From positions 2,356,001-2,420,000 of the forward strand of contig NZ_CP046027.1 of NCBI RefSeq assembly GCF_009671065.1: a stretch of DNA of 64,000 bases. Reading direction: 5' to 3'. Source of the DNA: Neisseria brasiliensis (lineage in GTDB: Bacteria; Pseudomonadota; Gammaproteobacteria; Burkholderiales; Neisseriaceae). Below are positions 17,186-25,791 of this stretch, in pieces; position 1 is the stretch's first letter; each line of letters starts with the position of its first letter. The position numbers were made by a program, and so were the translations under genes. Below the pieces are notes generated by a model that was not told the origin of the DNA, ran no database searches, and saw only the letters and a list, made by a program, of their open reading frames with translations.

Positions 17186-17697
17186 TGGAACAAAATAGAT
17201 TTAAACGTTTATGGCAACACTGGAAATACCCACGCTGGCGTGTCGAGAAATTTTTTCCGACTGCGGATTTAGAACGCATCAGCCGTGAAATCGGTTTTTC
17301 AGAGCAAAAACATGCCGGCCAAATCCGCTTTGTGGTCGAATCGCGTTATGCCAACAGTGAAATATTGGCAAATGTTGACCCGCATACCCGTGCGCTGCAA
17401 TGGTTCGGCCAGTTGGGTGTATGGGATACCGAACACAACAGCGGTGTGCTGGTGTATGTTTCCTTTGCCGATCATGTGGTGGAAATTGTGGCCGACCGTG
17501 GTGTCAGCCGCAAAGTGCCGCAAGAAAAATGGCAGGCAATTTGCGATTTGATTCGGGAATCTTTCCGCAAAGAGGAATATATTCAAGGTTTGGAAAACGG
17601 TTTACAGGGCGTCAGCCATGTATTGACCGAATTTTATCCGCGCGAACTCAATACGATTTATCGTGATGACTTGGATAATGATGTCATGATGGTGTAA
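17185..17697 (+). CDS. TPM-domain protein, soluble partner
   Basis: A 170-residue second TPM-domain protein without signal peptide or membrane segment. Domain features are GQIRFVVESRYANSEILAN, NSGVLVYVSFADHVVEIVAD and GVSHVLTEFYPRELN. It overlaps the preceding TPM gene by one base. LemA plus two TPM proteins, one membrane-bound and one soluble, is a common bacterial triplet; its biochemical role is not settled. Confidence 0.88.
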   Translation: MEQNRFKRLWQHWKYPRWRVEKFFPTADLERISREIGFSEQKHAGQIRFVVESRYANSEILANVDPHTRALQWFGQLGVWDTEHNSGVLVYVSFADHVVEIVADRGVSRKVPQEKWQAICDLIRESFRKEEYIQGLENGLQGVSHVLTEFYPRELNTIYRDDLDNDVMMV

Positions 17698-17714
17698 TGA
17701 ATATATTCAATTGA

Positions 17715-17761
17715 AAGGCCGTCTGAAAACCAAAGGGTAATTGGTTTCAGATGGCCTTTTT
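17715..17761. terminator. Imperfect DUS terminator after the TPM operon
   Basis: AAAGGCCGTCTGAAAACC pairs with GGTTTCAGATGGCCTTT; one arm has A for C in the DUS, so the hairpin carries a G-T pair. Confidence 0.7.
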
Positions 17762-18280
17762 AGTGTTGTAAAAATGAAAAAACAAATTGTTGAATATTCA
17801 ATACAAGCTAAAATTTTATAGAAAAATAAATTACATCATGAAATAATATAGTTAAATATAAATATATCTATTAATCATATTTGATTTGCATAATAATAAT
17901 TGCGGTGGAATTGCTAAAAAAATATATCCATACAGTATAAATATTCAAATTGAATTTTTAATTCGATATTATATATGATAAAGTAATTTTTCTATTTAGT
18001 TATTTTATAAATCATAAATAAATACATATGCTTAAAATTTATTTAGATGAATTATTTGCTGAGGTATATTCGTTAGAAAAAATTGCAGAAATATTAATAT
18101 TAGTAAATAAAGTAAATATTATTTTAGTATTTTAAGTCCCTTTTGTCATTTATTTATACCGTTTGCCTAGTCATAATAAATGTAAATAAAAATATCACTA
18201 GAATGACATTGCTTACTAAATAGCTTGATTGCTCTAGGCTAAAGTCAGCATTTTTTTTATATTTTTGGGAGTGATACAAC
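17762..18280. other. Very AT-rich region upstream of the RTX gene
   Basis: About 500 bp dominated by A and T, unlike the rest of the window. A 35-codon frame at 18028-18135 (MLKIYLDELFAEVYSLEKIA) exists but has no ribosome site. The tract probably includes the RTX promoter and may bind a silencing or bending protein. I can assign nothing firmly. Confidence 0.55.
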
Positions 18281-19624
18281 ATGACTTATTATTACGGCGG
18301 TTTTTCTTCGGCCAGTTACAGCTACTGTGCCCCAGCTAAATCATACAGCATCAATAACTACTGCTCACCGACTACTTCTTACAAAGTGAGCTACAACAAC
18401 TATTGCGCCCCTTCTTATTCTATTAAATCTTCTTCATTGCTTTCATTGTTCTGCGCACCAGTTTAGCCTACATATAAAGTGGTGTGCTATACCTACACTT
18501 ACGATTGCACCCCAATCAAACCAATTGTTCCAAAACCAGAACCAAAACCAGAACCAAAACCAGAACCAAAACCAGAACCAAAACCTGAGCCTGTTCCAGA
18601 ACAAAAACCAGAGCAGAAACCTGAACAACAACCTGCCCCAATTCCTGCACCAGAGCAAGAAGAAGTGTGCGAAGACTGTGTAGACGATCAAAACCAAGAA
18701 AACACATTTGGTGGCAAAGATACCAATCCGGATAATGTCATTAATGTGGTGAAACCTGAAGATGGTGCAAGCCATACTGAAGGTACTGCAGTTAAAGACA
18801 CTATCTATGGTACCGATGGTGAAGATGTCATTTATGGTAAAGATGGTACTGATGTGATTTACGGTGGCCCAGGTAACGATACCATCAAAGGTGATAACGA
18901 TGGTGATAGCCTGTATGGCGAAGCCGGTAAAGATTACTTGAATGGTGGTACGGGTAACGACTACCTGAATGGTGGTACTGGTGCTGATATTATGCGCGGC
19001 GGCGATGGCGGCGATGCTTACTATGTCGATAATGTAGGTGATGAAGTTATTGAAGATGGTAACCTTGCTTCAGGTCATGACGCTGTACGCAGTGAAATTG
19101 ACTACACCTTGCCTAAGAACGTTGAAGACCTGTACCTGCAAGGTGATGGTGACATCAACGGCACCGGCAACGAGTTGAACAACACCATCAACGGCAACTC
19201 AGGCAACAACAAACTGTTCGGTATGGACGGTGATGATTGCTTAGTTGGCAAAGATGGCAACGATTACTTGGACGGCGGCTTAGGCGACGACGTATTGATC
19301 GGCGGCTTGGGCAACGACACTTACTTCTTCGATAAAGGCTACGGCTACGACATCATCGAAGATAATGGTGGCGACGGTACCTTGGTATTTGGTGAAGGCT
19401 TCTGCTTAGAAGACGTAATCTTGTGCCAAGAAGGTGATGACTTGAGCATTACCTTTGCCAACAGCAGCGACAGCATCTTGGTAGGCGATTGGTTTGTTGG
19501 TTCTGACAACCAAATCGAAACCTTCAAATTCTCTGATGGTACTTCTTACCAAGTTGGCGGTTACAGCACCGGCGCCTTGGCTTTGGAGCAAATCCAAGAG
19601 CAAACCCAAGCAGCGATTGCTTAA
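18281..19624 (+). pseudogene. RTX calcium-binding secreted protein, interrupted by an in-frame amber codon
   Basis: A single 447-codon frame broken by TAG at 18464-18466 (codon 62). The start at 18281 has GGGAGTG 7 nt upstream; the part after the stop opens only at GTG 18479 with no site, so it is one gene. Order: a Tyr/Ser/Cys-rich segment with repeated YCAP/YCSP motifs, the amber codon, a PKPEPKPEP linker (residues ~84-107), RTX nonapeptides (GGPGNDTIKG, YLNGGTGNDYLNGGTGAD, YLDGGLGDDVLIGGLGND), and a C-terminal beta domain ending EQTQAAIA, consistent with a type I secretion signal. CAG to TAG (Gln) would explain the break. No secretion genes are adjacent. It may be inactive, or read by a suppressor tRNA. 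Confidence 0.8.
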
Positions 19625-19650
19625 TATGGTTTAGCCGATTACGCTTGAAT

Positions 19651-19692
19651 CAGGCCGTCTGAAAGACTTTTGTCTTTCAGACGGCTTTTTTT
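19651..19692 (+). terminator. DUS terminator after the RTX gene
   Basis: AGGCCGTCTGAAAGAC pairs with GTCTTTCAGACGGCT over a 4-nt loop, then a run of seven T. Confidence 0.8.
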
Positions 19693-19770
19693 ATTTGATG
19701 ACAGACTGCCTTGTCTTCAGAAATTCGGCTAAAATAACACTTTTGAATCCTGACTGGAAAGACTCTCGAC

Positions 19771-20631
19771 ATGGCGGCAATCAGTTTGAAAAATATTTAT
19801 TCGGGCAAAGTACGTGACTTATATGAAATCGACGACAAACGCATGCTGATGGTCGCTTCTGACCGTTTGTCGGCTTTTGACGTGATTTTGGACGACCCGA
19901 TTCCCACCAAAGGCGAAATCCTGACGCAGATTTCCAATTTCTGGTTTCAAAAACTGGCGCATATTATGCCGAACCATTTCACCGGCGATACCGTGTACGA
20001 TGTTTTACCGGAAAACGAAGCAAAAGCATTGGAAAAGCGCGCCGTTGTGGCGAAAAAACTTACGCCGGTGAAGGTTGAAGCGATTGTGCGCGGTTATTTG
20101 GCCGGCAGCGGTTGGAAAGACTATCAGAAAACCGGTACTGTTTGCGGCATTAAATTACCCGAGGGCATGCAGGAAGCGCAGCAGTTGCCGGAAGTGATTT
20201 TTACTCCGTCAACTAAAGCCGAAGTGGGCGACCATGATGAAAACATTAGCTTTGAGCAATGCGAACAAATTATTGGTAAAAAATTGGCAGCCGAAGTGCG
20301 TGAGAAAGCGATTCAGCTCTATACCGAAGCGGCCGAATACGCCAAGTCACGCGGCATCATTATTTGCGATACCAAGTTTGAATTCGGCTTGGATGAAAAC
20401 GGCACCTTAACCTTGATGGACGAAGTGCTCACGCCTGATTCAAGCCGTTTTTGGCCGGCCGATCAATACCAAGTCGGCACAAATCCGCCTTCGTTTGATA
20501 AACAGTTTGTGCGCGATTGGTTGGAGCAAAGTGGTTGGGACAAACAAGCCCCAGCACCGAAAGTGCCGGTGGAAGTGATTGAAAAAACCGTGGAAAAATA
20601 TCAAGAAGCGTTGAATTTGTTGACACGTTAA
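19771..20631 (+). CDS. purC: Phosphoribosylaminoimidazole-succinocarboxamide synthase (SAICAR synthase)
   Basis: A 286-residue ATP-dependent ligase of purine synthesis that joins aspartate to CAIR. The N-terminal IYSGKVRDLYEIDDKRMLMV and VASDRLSAFDVILDD, plus the VEAIVRGYLAGSGWKDY motif and DTKFEFGLDENG, are diagnostic. At 286 residues it belongs to the longer subfamily rather than the ~240-residue E. coli type. It is monocistronic with a DUS terminator. Confidence 0.97.
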   Translation: MAAISLKNIYSGKVRDLYEIDDKRMLMVASDRLSAFDVILDDPIPTKGEILTQISNFWFQKLAHIMPNHFTGDTVYDVLPENEAKALEKRAVVAKKLTPVKVEAIVRGYLAGSGWKDYQKTGTVCGIKLPEGMQEAQQLPEVIFTPSTKAEVGDHDENISFEQCEQIIGKKLAAEVREKAIQLYTEAAEYAKSRGIIICDTKFEFGLDENGTLTLMDEVLTPDSSRFWPADQYQVGTNPPSFDKQFVRDWLEQSGWDKQAPAPKVPVEVIEKTVEKYQEALNLLTR

Positions 20632-20640
20632 GATGTAATG

Positions 20641-20678
20641 AGGCTGTCTGAAAGGAATACTCTTTCAGACGGCCTTTG
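20641..20678. terminator. Imperfect DUS terminator after purC
   Basis: AGGCTGTCTGAAAG pairs with CTTTCAGACGGCCT, with one mismatch in the left DUS. Confidence 0.7.
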
Positions 20679-20800
20679 ACATTTGAATAAAATCACCATA
20701 TGGATTTAGCGGCAGTTTGCCGTTATAATTACAGGTTGGATGGTCATAAGAGGCCGTCTGAATATTAATCAACCCGCTGCATCAGCCTGAAACCCTAACC

Positions 20801-20826
20801 ATGCACATTCACGCTTTAGTGTGCAT
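20801..20826 (+). promoter_or_regulatory. Leader hairpin upstream of pnp
   Basis: ATGCACA and TGTGCAT pair over a 12-nt loop about 41 nt before the pnp start. In E. coli, pnp is autoregulated through a leader stem cut by RNase III; a similar role here is inference only. Confidence 0.3.
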
Positions 20827-20867
20827 CATTAGTGTTTTAGCGGTGCGGCAACATTGAAAGGACAAAC

Positions 20868-22973
20868 ATGTTCAATAAACACATCAAAACCTTCCAATAC
20901 GGCGATCAAACCGTCACTTTGGAAACCGGCGAAATCGCACGCCAAGCCGCTGCGGCCGTTAAAGTATCGATGGGCGACACCGTGGTATTGGTTGCCGTCA
21001 CCACAAATAAAGACGTGAAAGAAGGTCAAGACTTCTTCCCGTTGACCGTGGATTACTTAGAGCGTACTTATGCTGCCGGTAAAATCCCGGGCGGCTTCTT
21101 CAAGCGCGAAGGTAAGCAAAGCGAAAAAGAAATTTTGACCAGCCGTCTGATCGACCGTCCGATTCGCCCGCTGTTCCCGGAAGGCTTCTACCACGACATT
21201 CAAATCGTGGCGATGGTGGTATCGGTTGACCCTGAAATCGATTCTGATATCCCTGCCATGTTGGGCGCGTCTGCCGCCTTGGTATTGAGCGGCGTACCGT
21301 TTGCCGGCCCGATTGGCGCGGCGCGCGTAGGCTATGTGAACGGCGCATACGTATTGAACCCAACCAAAGCACAACTGGCTGAATCTCAATTGGATTTGGT
21401 GGTTGCCGGTACTGAAAAAGCCGTGTTGATGGTGGAATCTGAAGCCGACATCCTGCCTGAAGACGTGATGTTGGGCGCAGTGGTTTACGGCCACGATCAA
21501 ATGCAAGTGGCGATTCAAGCCATCAACGAATTTGCCGATGCGGTTAACCCAGAAGTATGGGATTGGAAAGCGCCGGAAACCAATGAAGAATTGGTGGCTA
21601 AAGTGCGCGAAATTGCTGGCAATGCCATTGGCGAAGCGTTCAAAATCCGCTCTAAACAAGCGCGTTCAGCCAAACTGGACGAAGCTTGGGCAGCCGTTAA
21701 AGATGCTCTGATTACCGAAGAAACCGACACTCTGTCTGCCAACGAAATCAAAGGCATTTTCAAACACTTGGAAGCCGATGTTGTGCGCAGTCAAATTTTG
21801 GACGGCCAACCGCGTATCGACGGCCGCGACACCCGCACCGTGCGTCCGCTGAACATTCAAACCGGCGTATTGCCGCGCACCCACGGTTCGGCTTTGTTTA
21901 CCCGTGGTGAAACCCAAGCCTTGGCTGTGGCCACTTTGGGCACTTCACGCGACGAGCAAATCATTGATGCTTTGAGCGGTGAATACACCGACCGCTTCAT
22001 GCTGCATTACAACTTCCCGCCGTATTCTACTGGTGAAGTTGGTCGCGTTGGTGCGCCGAAACGCCGCGAAATCGGTCACGGCCGTTTGGCTAAACGCGCT
22101 TTGTTGGCGGTATTGCCTGAGCCGGAAGATTTCAGCTACACCATGCGCGTGGTATCTGAAATCACTGAATCAAATGGTTCGTCTTCAATGGCTTCCGTAT
22201 GTGGCGGCTGTTTGAGCCTGTTGTCTGCCGGTGTGCCTTTGAAAGCACACGTGGCCGGTATTGCCATGGGCTTGATTTTGGACAACAACAAATTTGCCGT
22301 GTTGACCGACATCTTGGGCGACGAAGACCACTTAGGCGATATGGACTTTAAAGTAGCCGGTACCACCGAAGGCGTGACCGCGCTGCAAATGGACATCAAA
22401 ATCCAAGGCATCACCAAAGAAATCATGCAAATCGCCTTGGCTCAAGCCAAAGAAGCACGTTTGCACATCTTGGCGCAAATGCAGGAAGCCGTGGCCGGTC
22501 CACAAGAATTGTCGGCACACGCTCCACGCTTGTTCACCATGAAAATCAACCAAGATAAAATCCGTGATGTGATTGGCAAAGGTGGCGAAACCATCCGCGC
22601 ATTGACTGCCGAAACCGGCACTGAAATCAACATCGCCGAGGACGGCACCATCACCATCGCAGCGACCACGCAAGAAGCCGGTGATGCCGCCAGAGCCCGC
22701 ATCGAGCAGATTACTGCCGAAGTGGAAGTGGGTAAAGTGTACGAAGGCACTGTGGTGAAAATCTTGGACAACAACGTCGGCGCGATTGTGTCTGTGATGC
22801 CGGGCAAAGATGGCTTGGTACACATCAGCCAAATCGCCCATGAGCGCGTGAAAAACGTAAGCGACTACTTGCAAGTTGGTCAAACAGTAAAAGTGAAGGC
22901 CTTGGAAGTGGACGACCGCGGCCGCGTGCGTTTGTCGATGAAAGCATTGTTGGAAGCGCCTGCCGCTGAATAA
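20868..22973 (+). CDS. pnp: Polyribonucleotide nucleotidyltransferase (PNPase)
   Basis: A 701-residue phosphorolytic 3'-5' exoribonuclease. Two RNase PH domains (residues ~10-230 and ~310-540) flank a helical linker. A KH domain follows (RDVIGKGGETIRALTAE) and then an S1 domain (GKVYEGTVVKILDNNVGAIV). GAPKRREIGHGRLAKRAL and the MDFKVAGTTEGVTALQMD segment are conserved active-site regions. AAAGG precedes the ATG. rpsO, the usual upstream neighbour in enterics, is absent. Confidence 0.98.
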   Translation: MFNKHIKTFQYGDQTVTLETGEIARQAAAAVKVSMGDTVVLVAVTTNKDVKEGQDFFPLTVDYLERTYAAGKIPGGFFKREGKQSEKEILTSRLIDRPIRPLFPEGFYHDIQIVAMVVSVDPEIDSDIPAMLGASAALVLSGVPFAGPIGAARVGYVNGAYVLNPTKAQLAESQLDLVVAGTEKAVLMVESEADILPEDVMLGAVVYGHDQMQVAIQAINEFADAVNPEVWDWKAPETNEELVAKVREIAGNAIGEAFKIRSKQARSAKLDEAWAAVKDALITEETDTLSANEIKGIFKHLEADVVRSQILDGQPRIDGRDTRTVRPLNIQTGVLPRTHGSALFTRGETQALAVATLGTSRDEQIIDALSGEYTDRFMLHYNFPPYSTGEVGRVGAPKRREIGHGRLAKRALLAVLPEPEDFSYTMRVVSEITESNGSSSMASVCGGCLSLLSAGVPLKAHVAGIAMGLILDNNKFAVLTDILGDEDHLGDMDFKVAGTTEGVTALQMDIKIQGITKEIMQIALAQAKEARLHILAQMQEAVAGPQELSAHAPRLFTMKINQDKIRDVIGKGGETIRALTAETGTEINIAEDGTITIAATTQEAGDAARARIEQITAEVEVGKVYEGTVVKILDNNVGAIVSVMPGKDGLVHISQIAHERVKNVSDYLQVGQTVKVKALEVDDRGRVRLSMKALLEAPAAE

Positions 22974-22987
22974 TCCATATTAGTGCA

Positions 22988-23027
22988 AACGGCTTGATTC
23001 GTGTTAACATGAATCAAGCCGTTTTTT
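22988..23027 (+). terminator. Strong non-DUS terminator after pnp
   Basis: AACGGCTTGATTC pairs perfectly with GAATCAAGCCGTT over a 10-nt loop, followed by T-run. Confidence 0.85.
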
Positions 23028-23115
23028 ATGACGGATATTTTTCAGACGGCATGATATGGTATGGTCGCTTTAAAGGCCGTCTGAAACCATATTGCCCACA
23101 TGGAAAGAAAGGAAG

Positions 23116-23565
23116 ATGATGAAAACCTTATTTATCAAAACCATTACCGCAGTAGCCGCCGTATCGGCGCTGAGTGCGTGTGCTGTTTCCGATTCGACCA
23201 CAACGCATTACACCAACGATCCGAATGTGACCATCACGACCGATAAAAGCTGGGACGGTCTTAAGCAGCCGCTGCAAACTGCATTGTAAGAGCAAATTCG
23301 TGGTTTGAATAATCAAATGGTGGTGAACGATATTCGCAAAGTCGAAACCGATCGCCGCACAGTCAATGGCCGAGAATATGTGGCCTTGAATTTCCATGAT
23401 GCCAATGGCCGCATTTTCCGCACACGCGTGTTGGCTTCGCAAATTACTGACGCGCAAATCCAGCAATTCAAAAAGGTTAAAGGCGCAACCTTTATCGGCG
23501 TGATTCCGGTATCTAATCGCGAAAATACTTATATGTTCCAACGCATTAGCGCTATGCGGATTTAA
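23116..23565 (+). pseudogene. Lipoprotein gene interrupted by an in-frame ochre codon
   Basis: A single frame of 150 codons. It starts MMKTLFIKTITAVAAVSALS with lipobox LSAC; AAAGGAAG lies just upstream. TAA occurs at codon 58 (23287-23289), and the same frame continues at once with EQIRGLNNQMVVNDIRKVET to a stop at 23565. The second part (YVALNFHDANGRIFRTRV, ATFIGVIPVSNRENTYMF) looks like a well-conserved beta-rich periplasmic domain. The domain is probably no longer made unless the codon is read through. I do not recognise the family. Confidence 0.65.
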
Positions 23566-23580
23566 ATCGTGAAATGACAA

Positions 23581-23616
23581 CAGGCCGTCTGAAACCTAAT
23601 TGTTTCAGACGGCCTG
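23581..23616. terminator. Bidirectional DUS terminator
   Basis: CAGGCCGTCTGAAAC pairs with GTTTCAGACGGCCTG between two convergent genes. Confidence 0.75.
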
Positions 23617-23631
23617 TTTATTTATAGTTGT

Positions 23632-24489
23632 TTAAAATTTCAACACTTGGCCATTGCTCGGCACATGCACACGTGAACCTAAGCGGTTGGCTTTCACATA
23701 TTTGCGCATATCATCGCTGCTGATGGTAGCATGGTTTACCGCATCCATATGCACGGTGATGATGTCTGCATTCGGTGCGACGCGGTAGGCTTTGCCCACA
23801 TCTTCAGTGCCCATGATGATGCCTTCTTTAAATTGCGGCATACGCGCAAGGCCGGTGTTCATCACGATGATTTCAGGTTTGTATTGCGCCAAAGCATGAT
23901 CAACATGGTAGTTCCACAAAGTATCGCCGATCACATACAGGCTTTTCTCGCCTTGCGCTTGGAACACAACACCCATCGCATCCCCCAGCATTTCTGCTAA
24001 TTGTGGGTTGACATACATTTCATCGCTGCCGTGTTGACCGCCGGTTTTGCTCAAGCGCACATTTTTAAACTCGGTGTTTTGACCGACGACACGCACATCT
24101 TTAAAGCTTTGGCTGCGGATGATTTTGGCATCGTTGGCGTTTTGCACGAACACCGGTAAATCTTTCGGCAGCATTTTTTGCGCCGCTTCGTCCCAGTGGT
24201 CGTCATGAGTGTGGGTGACAACAATCGCATCCACGCCTTTGATGATGTCGGCGATGGATTGCGGCAAGGCACTCAAAGGATGACGCAATTGGCTGTTTAC
24301 CGTGCCTGCAAAACCGGCATACGCACCTTTAGGCGCAAGATACGGGTCAACCAAAAAAGTGGTGCCGCCGTAATTGATTTTGGCGGTAGCGTTGCGGATA
24401 TGCTGATAGCTCACTTCGGCTATGGCAGGCGCAGCAGCAAACAGAGCGGAAGCAGCCAATACGGCGGTAAACAGGGTATTCGGTTTCAT
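23632..24489 (-). CDS. Exported metallo-beta-lactamase-fold hydrolase (UlaG/YycJ-like)
   Basis: A 285-residue protein with a Sec signal (KPNTLFTAVLAASALFAAAPAIAEV, cleavage likely after AIA). The metal-binding motif THTHDDHWDEAA fits HxHxDH. Further ligands are likely in KTGGQHGSDEMY, GDTLWNYHVD and HMDAVNHAT. The family includes UlaG-type lactonases and MBL-fold phosphodiesterases; the substrate is unknown. The start at 24489 has GGAAG just upstream. It diverges from the GlxA-type regulator across a 128-bp gap with one DUS, so the regulator may control it. Confidence 0.85.
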   Translation of the reverse strand: MKPNTLFTAVLAASALFAAAPAIAEVSYQHIRNATAKINYGGTTFLVDPYLAPKGAYAGFAGTVNSQLRHPLSALPQSIADIIKGVDAIVVTHTHDDHWDEAAQKMLPKDLPVFVQNANDAKIIRSQSFKDVRVVGQNTEFKNVRLSKTGGQHGSDEMYVNPQLAEMLGDAMGVVFQAQGEKSLYVIGDTLWNYHVDHALAQYKPEIIVMNTGLARMPQFKEGIIMGTEDVGKAYRVAPNADIITVHMDAVNHATISSDDMRKYVKANRLGSRVHVPSNGQVLKF

Positions 24490-24617
24490 GATTTTCTTCC
24501 TTAAACGTGATGATTGAATCGATGAAACGCATTGTACGCAGCATAAGGCCGTCTGAAAATTGACATTCAGTTCAAAAAACATAACAATCGGGTCAATCTT
24601 AATCAAAGAATCACATT

Positions 24618-25565
24618 ATGCTGAAAATCGCCTTGTTGCTTTATCCCGAAGTGAGCCCGTTTCATTTTTCCGTGCCGTATATGGCGTTTCAAGATGCGGC
24701 GGAAGACGGTTTGTTTGAGGTGAAAATTGTTACGCGCACAGGCAAACCGTTGCACAATCAGATTATGCAGCCGTCGATTGATGGCGGTTTGGGCTTGATG
24801 GCGCAATGCGATATTGTGGTGGTGCCGGGTTGGAAAGATGAACAAACGCAGCCTGTGCCCGAATTAATCAGCGCGCTTCAGACGGCCTATCAGCGCGGCG
24901 CGTATACTGTCGGCCTGTGTTACGGCGCGTATGCCTTGGCGTATGCCGGTTTGCTCGACGGCAAAAAAGCGGCAACGCATTGGAAGGGTGAGGCCGATTT
25001 CAGCCGTCGTTTTCCTAAAGTGAAATTAGATGTGAATTCAATTTATGTGGAAGACGGCAACATCATTACTTCTGCCGGAACTGCCGCTGCTTTGGATTGC
25101 TGCCTGCACATTATCCGCAAGTTTTATGGTGCCAAAACTGCCAACAAAACCGCGCGTTTACTGGTGGTACCGCCGCATCGCGAGGGCGGACAGGCGCAGT
25201 TTATCGAGCGGCCATTGGCGCAATCAACGAAAGACACGCAAATCAACGCGCTGTTGGATTATTTGCGCGACCATTTACACGAGCCACAAAATATTGATGA
25301 AGTGGCCGAACGCGTTTTCATGAGTCACAGCACCTTTACCCGTCATTTCAAAAAAGCCACCGGCATGACCTTTCTCGAATGGCTGCACAAAGAGCGCCTG
25401 CAACGCAGCTTGGATTTATTGGAAAATTCAGGTTTCAGCGTTGAGCAGATTGCCGAGAAAACCGGCTTTCAAAATGCGGTGTCGTTCCGGCAGCAGTTTT
25501 TCAAGTATTATCAAGTGAATCCGCATGCTTGGCGCAAGATGTTTCGTGATGAGGGGATGAATTAA
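24618..25565 (+). CDS. GlxA family transcriptional regulator (DJ-1/PfpI domain plus AraC-type HTH)
   Basis: A 315-residue two-domain regulator. Residues 1-190 form a DJ-1/PfpI-like domain with the nucleophile-elbow Cys in GLCYGAYALAYAGLL. Residues ~210-315 are an AraC-type double helix-turn-helix (DEVAERVFMSHSTFTRHFKK and VEQIAEKTGFQNAVSFRQQF). Relatives (GlxA, GbdR, ArgR of Pseudomonas) sense small nitrogen compounds; the ligand here is unknown. Its divergent placement suggests that it regulates the neighbouring exported hydrolase. Confidence 0.9.
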   Translation: MLKIALLLYPEVSPFHFSVPYMAFQDAAEDGLFEVKIVTRTGKPLHNQIMQPSIDGGLGLMAQCDIVVVPGWKDEQTQPVPELISALQTAYQRGAYTVGLCYGAYALAYAGLLDGKKAATHWKGEADFSRRFPKVKLDVNSIYVEDGNIITSAGTAAALDCCLHIIRKFYGAKTANKTARLLVVPPHREGGQAQFIERPLAQSTKDTQINALLDYLRDHLHEPQNIDEVAERVFMSHSTFTRHFKKATGMTFLEWLHKERLQRSLDLLENSGFSVEQIAEKTGFQNAVSFRQQFFKYYQVNPHAWRKMFRDEGMN

Positions 25566-25573
25566 AACAGGCC

Positions 25574-25771
25574 GAGACCTTTGCAAAACACCTTGAAAAA
25601 CCATTGCACAAAGAACCGACGTCATTCCCGCGTAGGCGGGAATCCATTTTTCAACATAGCAAGCTATTGAATAAATTAAGTTTCTGAAATTTTGAGATGG
25701 ATTCCCGCCTACGCGGGAATGACGGCTGTTTTGGTTTTTACTAATGATTAATGAGGTTTTGCAAAGGACTC
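25574..25771. repeat. Repeat element with IS5-like tips and two dRS3 copies
   Basis: The tips read GAGACCTTTGCAAAACACC and, inwards from the right, GAGTCCTTTGCAAAACC, like those of the 12717 element. Inside are two dRS3 units (25624-25643, 25701-25720; ATTCCC-N8-GGGAAT). They are part of a perfect 27-bp inverted repeat at 25621-25647 and 25697-25723. No coding content. Confidence 0.75.
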
Positions 25772-25791
25772 AGCCTGTTTATCATAGTAAT

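Noticed and set aside
16747..17193. 148-codon Pro-rich minus-strand frame
   Set aside because: Antisense of the Gly-rich tail of the TPM protein (Gly codons read as Pro on the other strand).
18028..18135. 35-codon frame in the AT-rich tract
   Set aside because: No Shine-Dalgarno; open frames of this length are expected by chance in such AT-rich sequence.
18443..18775. 110-codon minus-strand frame rich in Phe and Trp
   Set aside because: It is the reverse reading of the PKPEP repeat in the RTX gene and only looks like a membrane protein.
20632..20867. rpsO expected upstream of pnp
   Set aside because: No small ribosomal-protein frame is present; only a DUS terminator, a DUS and a hairpin.
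25621..25723. Possible two-unit CRISPR-like repeat
   Set aside because: The units are inverted rather than direct repeats and match dRS3; no further units or cas genes.
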